64,000 nt of DNA from Veronia nyctiphanis (GTDB lineage: Bacteria; Pseudomonadota; Gammaproteobacteria; Enterobacterales; Vibrionaceae). How positions within the stretch are numbered: the first letter of the stretch is position 1; each line of letters starts with the position of its first letter. The translations under genes were made by a program, and so were the position numbers. The stretch is taken from contig NZ_PEIB01000001.1 of NCBI RefSeq assembly GCF_004116385.1, positions 62,001 through 126,000 on the forward strand, given 5' to 3'. Shown here in pieces: positions 32,506 to 43,209 of this stretch. The notes under the pieces were generated by a model that was not told the DNA's origin, made no database searches, and saw only the letters and a list, made by a program, of their open reading frames with translations.

Positions 32506-33723
32506 ATGACAGTCGAAATTCTGGTTCCCGACTTACCTGAATCTGTCGCGGACGCGACAGTTGCTACCTGGCACAAAAAACCGGGTGAAGCCGTCAGCCG
32601 CGATGAAGTTTTGGTTGATATTGAAACTGACAAAGTCGTGTTGGAAGTACCCGCACCGGATGATGGTGTTCTTGAAGCAATCATCGAGGAAGAAGGTGCA
32701 ACGGTTCTGTCTAAGCAGCTTCTTGCTCGCCTGACTGCTGGCGCAGTTGCGGGCGAAGAAACGAAAGACTCAGTCGCTGAGTCTGCAGCATCTCCTGACA
32801 AGCGCCATACTGCATCACTGACTGAAGAAACCAGCGATGCTCTGAGTCCTGCGGTTCGTCGTCTTCTTGCCGAAAACGATTTGAACGCTGATAACATTAA
32901 AGGTTCTGGCGTTGGCGGTCGTATCACTCGTGAAGACGTAGAAGCTTATCTCAAGCAGGCAAGTAAAGCGCCTAAGGCTGATGCGAAAGCAGAAGCACCT
33001 GCGGCAGACCTGAACGTTGCTCATCGCAGTGAAAAGCGTGTTCCTATGACACGTCTACGTAAACGTGTCGCTGAGCGTTTGCTTGAAGCGAAAAACAGCA
33101 CAGCAATGCTGACGACGTTTAACGAAGTGAACATGAAGCCGATCATGGACATCCGTAAGCAATACAAAGATGCTTTCGAGAAACGTCATGATGTACGTCT
33201 TGGCTTCATGTCATTTTATGTGAAAGCGGTTGTTGAAGCTTTGAAACGTTACCCAGAGGTAAATGCTTCAATTGATGGCGATGATATCGTTTATCACAAC
33301 TACTTTGATGTCAGCATGGCTGTCTCAACGCCGCGTGGTCTGGTAACGCCAGTTCTGCGTGACTGTGACCAGCTTGGTCTGGCTGACGTCGAAAAAGGCA
33401 TTAAAGAACTAGCTATTAAAGGTCGTGACGGCAAACTGACTGTCGACGAGCTGATGGGCGGTAACTTCACCATTACAAACGGTGGTGTTTTCGGTTCTCT
33501 CATGTCTACACCAATCATTAACCCACCACAGGCTGCGATTCTGGGCATGCACAAGATCCAGGAACGCCCAATGGCGGTGGACGGCAAAGTGGAAATTTTG
33601 CCAATGATGTACCTTGCTCTTTCTTATGACCACCGTCTGATTGACGGCCGTGAATCAGTTGGCTTCCTGGTCACAATCAAAGAGCTTTTAGAAGACCCAA
33701 CGCGTCTGCTACTTGACGTTTAA
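32506..33723 (+). CDS. sucB: 2-oxoglutarate dehydrogenase E2 component (dihydrolipoyl succinyltransferase)
   Basis: Transfers the succinyl group to CoA. The 405 residues have one lipoyl domain (lipoylated lysine in [17 protein letters not shown], about residue 44), a peripheral-subunit-binding domain ([19 protein letters not shown], about 113-150) and a catalytic domain ending in [16 protein letters not shown] with the conserved His and Asp. ATG 32506 follows AAGGA by 9 nt; a TTG two codons earlier is less likely. Confidence 0.97.
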   Translation: MTVEILVPDLPESVADATVATWHKKPGEAVSRDEVLVDIETDKVVLEVPAPDDGVLEAIIEEEGATVLSKQLLARLTAGAVAGEETKDSVAESAASPDKRHTASLTEETSDALSPAVRRLLAENDLNADNIKGSGVGGRITREDVEAYLKQASKAPKADAKAEAPAADLNVAHRSEKRVPMTRLRKRVAERLLEAKNSTAMLTTFNEVNMKPIMDIRKQYKDAFEKRHDVRLGFMSFYVKAVVEALKRYPEVNASIDGDDIVYHNYFDVSMAVSTPRGLVTPVLRDCDQLGLADVEKGIKELAIKGRDGKLTVDELMGGNFTITNGGVFGSLMSTPIINPPQAAILGMHKIQERPMAVDGKVEILPMMYLALSYDHRLIDGRESVGFLVTIKELLEDPTRLLLDV

Positions 33724-33750
33724 GACAGCAGTACGGTGAAAGCCGATGTC

Positions 33751-33783
33751 AGAAAAGGGAAGTCTTCCCGCTTCCCCTTTTCT
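33751..33783 (+). other. Hairpin between sucB and sucC
   Basis: AGAAAAGGGAAG and CTTCCCCTTTTCT pair with one bulged base around GTCTTCCCG-type loop sequence. It sits 28 nt past the sucB stop and could stabilise the upstream mRNA or partly terminate. Confidence 0.5.
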
Positions 33784-33824
33784 GGATGGAATCACATTAA
33801 AAGAATGGAAACGGATAGAACATC

Positions 33825-34989
33825 ATGAATCTGCACGAGTATCAGTCTAAACAGCTTTTCGCTGAATACGGCTGCCTGTATCAGAAGCTACGCCTGTGAC
33901 ACTCCTCAAGAAGCTGCTGAAGCGGCTGATAAAATTGGCGGCGACGAGTGGGTCGTTAAGTGTCAGGTCCACGCAGGTGGACGTGGTAAAGCTGGTGGCG
34001 TAAAGCTGGTAAGAAGCAAAGAAGAAATTCGTGACTTTGCTGAAAATTGGCTGGGCAAAAACCTGGTTACTTACCAAACAGATGCGAATGGCCAACCAGT
34101 AAGCAAAATCCTTGTAGAGAGCTGCACTGATATCGATCAGGAGCTTTATCTGGGTGCGGTTGTTGACCGCGGCACACGTCGTGTTGTCTTCATGGCATCG
34201 ACAGAAGGTGGTGTGGAAATCGAAAAGGTTGCTGAAGAGACACCTGAACTGATCCACAAAGCAAACATCGACCCATTGGTAGGCCCACAGCCTTACCAAG
34301 GTCGTCAGCTGGCATTCAAACTGGGCCTGAAGGGCAACCAAATCAAGCAATTCACTAAGATCTTCATGGGCATTGCTCAGTTGATTCTTGACCGTGACGT
34401 TGCACTGGTTGAAGTTAACCCGCTGGTTATTAAAACCGACGGCGACCTGCACTGCCTGGATGCAAAACTGGCTATCGACAGCAACGCTGTTTATCGTCAG
34501 CCGCAAATCCGCGACATGCATGATCCAAGTCAAGAAGATGCACGTGAAGCACACGCAGCGAAGTTTGAACTTAACTACGTAGCGCTTGATGGAAGCATCG
34601 GTTGTATGGTTAACGGTGCTGGCCTTGCAATGGGTACGATGGATATCGTAAACCTGCATGGCGGTAGCCCTGCAAACTTCCTGGATGTTGGTGGCGGTGC
34701 GACGAAAGAGCGCGTTACTGAAGCATTCAAGATTATCCTGTCAGACAGCAACGTTAAAGCTGTACTGGTTAACATCTTCGGCGGTATCGTTCGTTGTGAC
34801 CTGATTGCAGACGGCATCATCGGCGCGGTTGAAGAAGTAGGCGTAGAAGTACCTGTTGTTGTTCGCCTAGAAGGTAACAACGCAGAGCTGGGTGCTCAGA
34901 AACTGGCCGAAAGTGATTTGAACATTATTGCTGCGACCTCTCTGACTGAAGCAGCACAGAAAGTAGTAGCTGCAGCGGAGGCAAAGTAA
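33825..34989 (+). CDS. sucC: Succinate--CoA ligase beta subunit, frame broken twice
   Basis: ATP-grasp subunit of succinyl-CoA synthetase. It starts [16 protein letters not shown]; the frame is lost near 33871 and again near 33887. Adding one base at each restores [20 protein letters not shown], and the frame then stays open through [23 protein letters not shown] and [16 protein letters not shown] to the stop. Full length is about 388 residues, the family standard. The stop codon overlaps the sucD start (TAATG). Read as sequence errors in a core TCA gene. Confidence 0.94.
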
Positions 34990-35861
34990 TGTCTGTTTTG
35001 ATCAATAAAGATACTAAAGTTATCTGTCAGGGCTTCACTGGCGGTCAGGGTACTTTCCACTCTGAGCAAGCTATTGCATACGGAACGCAAATGGTTGGTG
35101 GTGTATCACCAGGCAAAGGCGGCACTGAACATCTGGGTCTGCCAGTATTTAATACTGTTGCTGACGCAGTAGAGACAACAGGCGCAACGGCTTCTGTTAT
35201 CTATGTACCAGCACCTTTCTGTAAAGATGCAATCCTTGAAGCTATCGATGCAGGCATCGAGCTGATCGTTTGTATCACTGAAGGTATTCCTACTCTGGAT
35301 ATGCTGGAAGTAAAAGTGAAGCTTGACGAAACTGGCGTTCGCATGATTGGTCCTAACTGTCCGGGCGTTATCACTCCGGGTGAGTCTAAGATTGGCATCA
35401 TGCCTGGTCACATTCATAAGCCAGGTAAAGTGGGTATCGTATCTCGCTCAGGTACGCTGACTTATGAAGCAGTTAAGCAAACGACTGACGAAGGTTTTGG
35501 CCAGTCTACTTGCGTAGGTATTGGCGGTGACCCAATCCCAGGTTCTAACTTCATCGATATTCTTGAGATGTTTGAGAAAGATCCTGCGACTGAAGCAATC
35601 GTAATGATTGGTGAAATCGGCGGTACTGCAGAAGAAGAAGCTGCTGCATACATCAAAGAGAACGTCACTAAACCTGTTGTCTCTTACATTGCTGGTGTGA
35701 CAGCTCCTCCAGGTAAGCGCATGGGCCACGCTGGTGCAATCATCTCTGGTGGTAAAGGTACTGCGGAAGACAAGTTCGCGGCACTTGAAGCTGCTGGCGT
35801 TACAACAGTGAAAAGCCTTGCTGACATCGGTAAAGCACTTCGCGAAAAAACAGGTTGGTAA
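34989..35861 (+). CDS. sucD: Succinate--CoA ligase alpha subunit
   Basis: Holds the phosphohistidine intermediate of succinyl-CoA synthetase. 290 residues: N-terminal CoA-binding Rossmann domain ([20 protein letters not shown]), then the ligase domain with [20 protein letters not shown] and the active histidine in [19 protein letters not shown] (about 246). The start overlaps the sucC stop by one base. A strong terminator follows. Confidence 0.98.
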   Translation: MSVLINKDTKVICQGFTGGQGTFHSEQAIAYGTQMVGGVSPGKGGTEHLGLPVFNTVADAVETTGATASVIYVPAPFCKDAILEAIDAGIELIVCITEGIPTLDMLEVKVKLDETGVRMIGPNCPGVITPGESKIGIMPGHIHKPGKVGIVSRSGTLTYEAVKQTTDEGFGQSTCVGIGGDPIPGSNFIDILEMFEKDPATEAIVMIGEIGGTAEEEAAAYIKENVTKPVVSYIAGVTAPPGKRMGHAGAIISGGKGTAEDKFAALEAAGVTTVKSLADIGKALREKTGW

Positions 35862-35884
35862 ACCCAACGCTGTTCTGACGTAAT

Positions 35885-35913
35885 AAAAAAGCCGCTCATT
35901 GGAGCGGCTTTTT
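35885..35913 (+). terminator. Terminator after sucD
   Basis: AAAAAAGCCGCTC / GAGCGGCTTTTT around a short ATTG loop. It ends the sdh-suc transcription unit. Confidence 0.92.
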
Positions 35914-35939
35914 ACTGCATGTAAATTCAGTTTATGACT

Positions 35940-36725
35940 TTATCGAGGTTGCTTTCGGATTTGGCTAAACAAGAACAATGCAGCTGCGACAACGACGACA
36001 GATGGTCCAGCTGGCGTATCCTCAAACCAAGATAAGCTCACCCCACCCAGTACAGACATGCACCCAATAAGTACTGCCAGTATTGTCATTTTCTCGGGGC
36101 TATCAGAAAAGCGCCTTGCAGTCGCCGCAGGTATAATCATCAGCGAGGTGATAATCAACGCTCCAACAAATTTCATTGCGATTGCGATCACCAGCCCCAC
36201 CATCAGCATGAGTACTAAACGAAGTCCATCAACGTTATAACCATCGACACGTGCCATATCTTCACTGACCGTGATGGTCAAAAGCGGACGCCAAAGTTTG
36301 TATATCAGACCGATGATAATTGCCGTACCAATAGCAATGATAATAAGATCGTCTCTTGTAATAGAGAGTAAGTCACCAAAAAGATAAGACATCAAATCGA
36401 CGCGGATATCATCGAGGAAGCTAACGGTAACCATGCCAAGCGATAAGGAGCTATGCGCAAGTATACCGAGGAGTGTATCTGTTGATACTGAACTTCTGCG
36501 TTGCAAGATAACCAGCGCGATAGCAATCAACAAGCACGAGCTAATAAGCGCGATGTTGAGGTCTATCTGGAAAAGTAAACCGAGTGCCAAGCCAAGCAAA
36601 GAGGCGTGAGCGAGAGTATCACCAAAATACGACATTCTTCGCCAGACGATAAATGAGCCAAGTGGACCAGCCGCTACTGCAATAAGCAGTCCGGCTAAAA
36701 CAGGGTAAAGTAGAAACTCAAGCAT
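35940..36725 (-). CDS. znuB: Zinc ABC transporter permease ZnuB
   Basis: Membrane subunit of the high-affinity zinc importer. About 261 residues with seven to eight hydrophobic helices; the conserved [23 protein letters not shown] region lies near the N-terminus and [19 protein letters not shown] near the C-terminal third. ATG 36725 overlaps the end of znuC by 8 nt, so translation is probably coupled. The GTG-type extension upstream is not needed. Confidence 0.95.
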   Translation of the reverse strand: MLEFLLYPVLAGLLIAVAAGPLGSFIVWRRMSYFGDTLAHASLLGLALGLLFQIDLNIALISSCLLIAIALVILQRRSSVSTDTLLGILAHSSLSLGMVTVSFLDDIRVDLMSYLFGDLLSITRDDLIIIAIGTAIIIGLIYKLWRPLLTITVSEDMARVDGYNVDGLRLVLMLMVGLVIAIAMKFVGALIITSLMIIPAATARRFSDSPEKMTILAVLIGCMSVLGGVSLSWFEDTPAGPSVVVVAAALFLFSQIRKQPR

Positions 36726-37484
36726 CAGGCTTTTCCCCATGTTGGCAGGGTTCGACGAGGTCGCCGGACAAATCGTGCTCGTGATTATGATGATGTTGGT
36801 AAAGTGCGAGTTTCTCGCTTTCTCTTTTTCCGAACAGGGCCACGTACTTGGGATGTGCAGAAATAGCCTCAGGACTACCCGAGCAACAAATATGATGTTG
36901 AAGACAAATAACTTCGTCAGTTTTAGCCATCACAAGGTGTAAATCATGCGAAACCATCAAAATGGCGCAATGTAATTTGTCTCGCAGGGTTTCAATCAGC
37001 GTATACAGCGCAAGTTGTCCGTTCACATCGACGCTTGAACTGGCTCGTCAAGAACGAGAAGGTCAGGTTGCTTGAGCACAGCATTGGCAAGCAATACTCT
37101 TTGCAACTCACCACCCGATAGCGTGTGCATGTTAGCATTTTGCAAGTGGGACGCGTCGACGAGCTCAAGCGCTTCTTTCACCGTTTTGTTTGTTGCGTTT
37201 TGACACAACAATAGGAAGCGGTTGACCATTAAAGGCAGTGTATCGTTTAGCTTGAGTTTTTGAGGAACGTAGCCAATCCTGAGTTTTGGCATTCGCCAGA
37301 CGGTGCCAGTGGAAGGTTTGTTGAGGCCAATCACTGTTTTAACGAGTGTCGACTTGCCAGCCCCATTTGGCCCTACAAGGGTCATTATTTTGTTGCGTTC
37401 GAGTTTTAAGGAGACATTGTCGAGGACATGTCGTCCATCAAATGTCACAGTCACATTATCAAATGTGATTAGGGGGCCACTCAT
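36718..37484 (-). CDS. znuC: Zinc ABC transporter ATPase ZnuC, frame broken by one base
   Basis: ATPase of the ZnuABC importer. Walker [10 protein letters not shown] (about 37-45), signature [12 protein letters not shown] and Walker B LLVLDEP are in the first part. The frame is lost at 37034, where one G is missing from a GG (minus strand CAAGGCGTC). Restoring it gives [15 protein letters not shown], then the H-loop [11 protein letters not shown] and a His-rich tail. Full length is about 255 residues. znuB follows with an 8-nt overlap; znuA is divergent across a Zur box. Confidence 0.94.
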
Positions 37485-37511
37485 AAATTCCACATGATAT
37501 TAAAACCAGCC

Positions 37512-37526
37512 TGTTATAATATAACA
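37512..37526. promoter_or_regulatory. Zur box in the znuCB/znuA gap
   Basis: TGTTATAATATAACA is a near-perfect palindrome (only the central base is unpaired) that matches the Zur operator core GTTATAATATAAC of gammaproteobacteria. It lies 28 bp from the znuC start and 40 bp from the znuA start, so one site can repress both operons when zinc is plentiful. Confidence 0.85.
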
Positions 37527-37565
37527 CTTTTCATTTCTGATAAACTCAACGCCGTAGGAATTTTT

Positions 37566-38566
37566 ATGCGCTCAAGATTGTTAAGAGCCAAGGTACTTTG
37601 TGCCATTTTATTCGCATCCATGCCATTGATGGCCTCCGACATCTCCATCGTCACCACTGTTAAACCGATTAGCCTGATTGCAAAAGATATTGCTGGAGAT
37701 CGCGGGGAAGTCGTCCAACTTTTACCCAATGGCGCCTCACCACATGACTACGCGTTGAAACCTTCCGATCTCAGAAAAATCAAAAGTGCAGACTTAATGA
37801 TCTGGGTAGGCCCTGAAATGGAGCTTTTCTTGAGGAAAATCACTAAAAATCATGAAAATACCCTGCAATTAACAGCGGTAAAAGGTTTTCCTTTGCGTTA
37901 TTATGGCGACAATGCTGAAGGCCACGAAGGCCACGAAGGCCACGAAGGCCACGAAGGCCACGAAGGCCACGAAGGCCACGAAGGCCACGAAGGCCACGAA
38001 GGCCACGAAGGCCACGAAGGCCACGATGATGGTCATGGACACCATCATCATGATGGGCAGATGGGCACATTTGGTTGGGTCCCGATCAAGCTCTTGCTAT
38101 AGCAAAAGCTATCACTAAACAGTTGGTCACCGTTGATGCCAAAAATGCCGACTATTACCATTCAAACCTTCAGAAAGTGACAAAAGATATTGAAGTCGCC
38201 AAAGGTGAAATCAAAGCACGTTTGTCCAACTATACTAACCAAGGATATTTCGTCTTTCATGATGCTTACGGCTACTTTGAAGAAGCATTTGGACTCAAAC
38301 AAACAGGGCATTTTACCGTAGACCCTGATAGAAAACCTGGTGCGAAGACACTGGTGAAAATTCGAGAGGCATTAGTGAAGAATCAAGCACAATGTGTGTT
38401 TACAGAACCTCAGTTCAATGATGGTTTTGTTAAGAGTGTTTCAAAGCACACCAAAACGAAAGTTGTGGCATTGGACCCACTTGGTATCAGCATTCCTAAA
38501 AACGGCAGATACGTTGATTTCCTTTACTCCCTAGGCAACAAGTTCACAGAGTGTTTTGAAAGATGA
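37566..38566 (+). CDS. znuA: Zinc ABC transporter substrate-binding protein ZnuA, frame broken by one base
   Basis: Periplasmic zinc receptor. It starts MRSRLLRAKVLCAILFASMP, a signal peptide, after AGGA at 37556-37559. Zinc ligands include the His in NGASPHDYALKPSD and in VFHDAYGYFEEAFGL. Between them is a His-rich loop built on 11 perfect 9-bp repeats (Gly-His-Glu) plus a GHDDGHGHHHHDG tail. The frame is lost at 38077-38079, where one G is missing; restoring it gives TFGWGPDQALAIAKAI. Full length is about 333 residues. mepM overlaps its stop by 4 nt, as in E. coli znuA-mepM. Confidence 0.94.
37920..38018 (+). repeat. 11 perfect 9-bp tandem repeats (GGCCACGAA) inside znuA
   Basis: Eleven identical copies of GGC CAC GAA code Gly-His-Glu eleven times, followed by a twelfth diverged unit GGC CAC GAT. 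The copies do not differ even at synonymous positions. All six reading frames through it are open. Confidence 0.97.
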
Positions 38567-39908
38567 TACAAAGGCTGTTTACGGTCCCTATTCGGGTAGT
38601 TAACCAGTTCCAGTCGTTGCCTAGAATTCATCGTTTATCCCTGATAACGATGTCGTTTTTGATGGTTGCGATAGCAATATGGACACCGAAACATAATCAG
38701 GAAAATACGTCGGTAAGAAAATCTGTGCCGCTTGATCAGCAAGCGGTCACTCCGATTTCAGCCGAAAATAGCGAACCGTTGGACGGTTTTATCGACCCTG
38801 ATGATCCTGCATTGACGGTTGAACAGGATGAAATAGACAAACAGCTTGTTAAAGAAGAATCACATCAACACAGTCATACCGTTATATCAGGCGACAGCCT
38901 GAGCTCGATTTTTAGTCAATATGGCTTGTCGCTGGGTGACATGTACTCACTTGTTGATACAAACAAATCTGTGAGTCGGCTGAAAATTGGTCAGACAATA
39001 CGCTGGCAACTTGACGATGACGGTAAGCTAACGACATTTGAAGTTCAGCGGGACCGGAAGACGATCGATATTTTTTCTTGGTCAGCGGACGGCATTGCGT
39101 TTAGCCAGCGCTCAACCGAAGGTGTTTTTCGTGAAGACGTGGTAAAAGGTGTTGTAAAGACCAGTTTCTATGTCCAGGCTCGTCAGGCTGGGCTTACACC
39201 GGGGCAGATTCAGGAATTAGTATCTGCTTTACAATGGCGTTTCGACTTGGGTAAACAGGCGAGAACGAATGACCGTTTTTACGCCATTGTTAACCGAGAA
39301 TATGTTGATGGTGAGCGATTTAGCTCCGGTGATGTCACCGGTTTTCTGTATCGTTCTGGTCGAAACGAACTGATGATATTCAGACATAAAGACGGAAAGT
39401 TTTATGATCAGGATGGGCAAAGCTACAGCGTGCTTTCCGTCGGTTACCTTTATCAAAGCGATATCGCATAAGTTCGTCGTTTAACCCACATCGACTTCAC
39501 CCGATCACTGGCCGTATTTCACCGCATAATGGTACTGATTTCGCTACGCCGATAGGCACACCTGTTTTAGCAACCGGTGATGGCGTTGTTGTGAAGGCGA
39601 CTAAGCATAGCCTTGCTGGCTATTTCGTTGTCATCAAACACGGTCGTGAATACACCACTCGATATTTGCACTTAAGTCGTATTTTAGTCAAGAAAGGCCA
39701 GCGAGTGAAAATGGGTCAGAAGATAGCCTTGTCAGGTAACACTGGTCGTTCAACAGGACCTCACCTCCATTATGAACTGCATAAATTTGGTCGACCTGTT
39801 AACGCAATGAAGGTTCCGCTTCCTCAAGCTTCACCAATACCGAGAAAAGAGAAGGCTGGTTTTATCGCAAAGCTTAAAGATGCTGAACAAAGGCTAGAGC
39901 AAACTTAA
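38563..39908 (+). CDS. mepM: Murein DD-endopeptidase MepM-like (LysM-M23), frame broken by one base
   Basis: Cuts peptidoglycan cross-links to allow cell-wall growth. A signal-anchor helix (about 26-42), an OapA/LysM-like region (VISGDSLSSIFSQYGLS, about 106-150), and a C-terminal M23 metallopeptidase. The frame is lost at 39429 (one C missing from CC). Restoring it reads SRAFRRLPLSKRYRISSSFN, then the zinc motifs PHNGTDFATPIGTP and GPHLHYEL. Full length is about 448 residues. ATGA overlap with znuA. A terminator hairpin follows. Confidence 0.93.
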
Positions 39909-39915
39909 TTTTCCC

Positions 39916-39947
39916 AAAGAGGCATGAATTTTGAACCATGCCTCTTT
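39916..39947 (+). terminator. Terminator hairpin after mepM
   Basis: AAAGAGGCATG / CATGCCTCTTT with a 10-nt loop, 7 nt after the stop codon of mepM. The T run is short. Confidence 0.75.
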
Positions 39948-40029
39948 AATCTTCCCTCGAGCTGTTGATAGCGCCATCATGGGTTACTATGCCGACTGAC
40001 TCTTAAAGTTATACCTCACAGCTATCATC

Positions 40030-42770
40030 ATGTTGTTACCGATAAAATTTATACGTCCGCGTTGCATGCATGCCCTTTTGTTTCTCGCTGTAACGCTTGC
40101 GATGTCTATGAAGTCATCACTTGCTTCAGCTGGAGAGTTCATATACCAAGCTGTTGGAGACATTGATAGGCCAGTTGTCCAGATAGCACCGATACCTGAT
40201 TCAGGCGCTTGGACCATGGGTGGTCAAGGTGTTGTGAGCTTTGTAGATGGGGAAAATTCTTACGCACTGTCCGATGTCACTCAACTGCCTGAACCCACGT
40301 TTAAGAAGATGGCTTATGATCCCCAAAACAGTGAGTTATGGCTAGTTTCAGCGAAGTATCTGTATCGCTATGAGGTAACAACAAATACTTGGCAAGATTT
40401 TCTGCTGAAAGGTATCTCAGATATTTGTGTGTTCGAAGGGAATATATTTCTGTCGATAGGGGCTTCGATACGTCGTTTTGATCGTCCTTTATCTGACTTC
40501 GTCCCACTTGCCGAGCTGCCAGAACATTACCCTCGGATTTATCCCTCCGCAGATAAAATCTTCATCACGACCAAGCATAAGATATCTTCGCTGGCTTCGG
40601 GGGAGATTACGCCGCTGGCTACTCTGATAGATAATGAGATTTATAGTTTACTCCCCATTGAAAGGAATCGACTTATTCTCGGTACTTCTTCAGGGCTAGT
40701 GATCGTGAAGTCAAACGGCGAAACAAAGGCGTTGACGACACTGTCTGGTAAACGTATCTACGATGTGAAAATGTGGAACGCAAAACTCTGGGCGGCAACA
40801 AGTGATGGTGTCTACGGCTTTACCCTCATTGAGGGGAATAATAACACTGTCATTCTTAGGCAGGTGTACTCTCCTTTAGAGTCAGATGGGGCCACCTATG
40901 CCCTTGCGCCAGAAAGCGACTCCCTTTGGTTGGCGGGTATTTATGGTGTGGGTGTTAGACCGATGTTTGCTGACGGGGTGATCAAAAAGTTTGTCTCAGC
41001 CGAAAGGCAGCGAGACATTCGCGCAATCATTCCGCTTGAGCAATCTCAAGGTGTTATGGTTTTTATGCAAAATTCCGTGACTCACTTAGATGAAGACTTA
41101 AACACAGTGTGGGTAACTCAGCTTAACAATAGGGTGAGGTCCCAGGCTCTGCTCAAAGGAGAAATCTGGCTTGTGACTGATGGTGGAGTCATACGAATAA
41201 ATAGAGAAACTGGAGATGTAATGCCATCAGATCCGTATCTCGCAAATGCGTCGCCAGAAAAGATTTATTCGGACGGCAAGTCTTTGTGGCTTTGGTCAGA
41301 CAAAGTCGGTCTAAGTCGCTACTGGCCGGATAAAGCGCTACTCCCTTACACTGAATTCTGGGAGCAGCGGCATCGGGGGTTAATGGTAAACAGTATGGCC
41401 GCAGGGCCCAACTCTACGGTGATTGCGACCAACATGGGCTTGTATATTGCCATCAATGGTCAATTTACATATGTAGACAGCTCTGAAAGTATCGGCAACA
41501 TCATGCAAGTGAAATACATAAATGGCTCATATTGGGTGCTGTCTTATACCGGCATATATGTATATAGCAATGATCTATTTTCCCCCCCGAAAAAGGCAAC
41601 TTTGCCTTTGCAGGAAAAAGCGCAATGTATATTCTCTTCTAAAGACAATGTGTTTTTTGGGACATCTAAACACATTGCCTGGCAATCATTGAGCGATACT
41701 CAACATTCGCATTTTCACACTGCCCAGGTTCCCGGTTTACAATGGAAAGACTTCTCGCCAACACTTTGTGTTGGTAACGGAGAACGTTTTGTTATCGGAG
41801 ATTCAAAAACAGCACTGCTGGTAAAAGCCGATATATTCAACAACGTCAGGCCTTTCAGTCGTGAGGCATTCGTGAGCAGTGTGACTCTTGGCACTCGGTT
41901 ATGGCGGGTTGGCCTAGAGAAAGACGCGTCGTATTTATTGCCTGCCAATAAGGCCATCTCTGTTAGCTTGTCGCTGTTATATGATTCAAAGTGCCCGTTT
42001 GAGTATCGGCTTTGGGGAAACGGCGGGGGAGAGTGGCATACTACTGAGGCACAGGAGCTAAATTTTGATCATCTCTTACCCGGGAGTTATCAACTGCAAA
42101 TTCGGGAAAGAAACCGTATTGATTCTCTTCTTTCATTTACGATTGAGCAACCTTTGTATCTTCGTTTCTGGGGCGTCCTTGTCTGTATATTTATCTCTTT
42201 TCTCGTCTTATTCTTAATTCTTGTCGTTCGCAATATAAAGCTTCGTCAACAGAATACGTATCTTCGAAAAACAGTGCATGTTTCTATTAAAGAGCTAGAG
42301 GCGAAGAAGCGTCAAAGTAAGCCCGAAGTTGCTATCAGGCTGAGGTTTCGTCAAGTCCAACCGTGAGCCCGAACGATACGCAGACGTCACCTGCGGAAGA
42401 CTTAGGGCTGGCAGAGCCGAACAAGGATGTGGTTGAAGATAAGATATGGGTTGCGATGGTCAGGAAAGTTATCGAGCAGCAGTTTCATGATCCGAGTTTT
42501 TCTCCCTCTATGCTGGCCAGTGAGCTATCTATGTCACAGAGAACATTACAGCGAAAATTCAAATTACAGTTTGGTATGTCGGTGAGAGAGTTTATCAGTG
42601 TCGTGCGGCTAGAAAAGGCCAGTGAAATGCTGATGGCGTGCGATACGATTACCGATGTTGCATTCGCCTGTGGTTTTAATGAACCATCCTATTTTGCCCA
42701 AAGGTTCAAACAGCGGTTTGGTGTGTCGCCTTCGCAGTTTATTGAGGATAACCGGGTCGGTAGCGATTAG
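40030..42770 (+). CDS. Membrane-bound AraC-type regulator with periplasmic beta-propeller (probably one gene, frame broken)
   Basis: First part: signal peptide (about 1-35), then repeats of the two-component-regulator propeller type (LILGTSSGLVIV, LWAATSDGVYGF, IWLVTDGGVIRI, STVIATNMGLYIA), a Y_Y_Y-like beta domain (about 640-710, PFEYRLWGNGGGEWH), one membrane helix (about 715-740) and a basic linker. Second part (42363-42770): an AraC/XylS DNA-binding domain with two helix-turn-helix units (SPSMLASELSMSQRTLQRKF; DVAFACGFNEPSYFAQRFK). The first frame stops at 42366 while a GTG overlaps that stop. A net -1 near 42340 would join them as VAIQAEVSSSPTVSPND, about 913 residues. Separate coupled genes remain possible. 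No histidine kinase domain is present. Signal and targets unknown. Confidence 0.78.
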
Positions 42771-42786
42771 ATAACAACGAGTAGAT

Positions 42787-42900
42787 AAAAAAAAACGTGG
42801 TATAGCTTTCGCCATACCACGGGCGTCAAGGACACCTTCGCTTGCTGCCGGAGGTACGCGGGAGGGCCGCGCACCATCTGGAATTCTTTAATTCGAATCA
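42787..42900 (-). ncRNA. Candidate structured small RNA with intrinsic terminator
   Basis: Read on the minus strand, a GC-rich block of about 110 nt in an AT-rich gap folds into three hairpins. The first is GGTGCGCGG / CCGCGTACC (9 bp, one G-T) with a CCCTC loop at 42853-42875. The second is a smaller stem around GCGAAGG / CCTTGACGC. The third is CGTGGTAT / ATACCACG at 42796-42821, followed by nine T. No gene on this strand lies upstream to need that terminator. A start near 42895-42900 is only a guess; a TATAAA-like -10 lies close by without a clear -35. A 36-codon frame on this strand lacks a ribosome site. Not a family I recognise. Confidence 0.5.
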
Positions 42901-43209
42901 GTGGTTACATTTATAAGACTTTTCACGTTTAATTGATATCATTTTTCCGCCAACTCATCTTTTTTTACACCTTCCCTAAATTTTCGTGATTCCCCTCATA
43001 TTTTTTGGCGTTGCTAAAACCCTTAATGATTGTTTTGTAATTTAAAAATGACGTTTTTGACGCTATAAAGGCGATCATCAGACTTATGTTTTGACCGTTT
43101 TTGTTGATGATTTGACGGGGAATTAACGTAAATGACGTAGTTTTAGCGTCAATTTTCATAGCAACCGAGTGAACGTAAAAAAAAACATCCACACTCTCGA
43201 TAGATTCTT

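Noticed and set aside
37843-38118. Repetitive frames in the other five readings of the znuA repeat
   Set aside because: They arise because the 9-bp unit has no stop in any frame; only the ZnuA frame has family support.
42787-42821. Terminator for the AraC-type regulator gene (plus strand)
   Set aside because: On the plus strand the T run is missing; the run is A on the 5' side, so the hairpin is a terminator only for leftward transcription.
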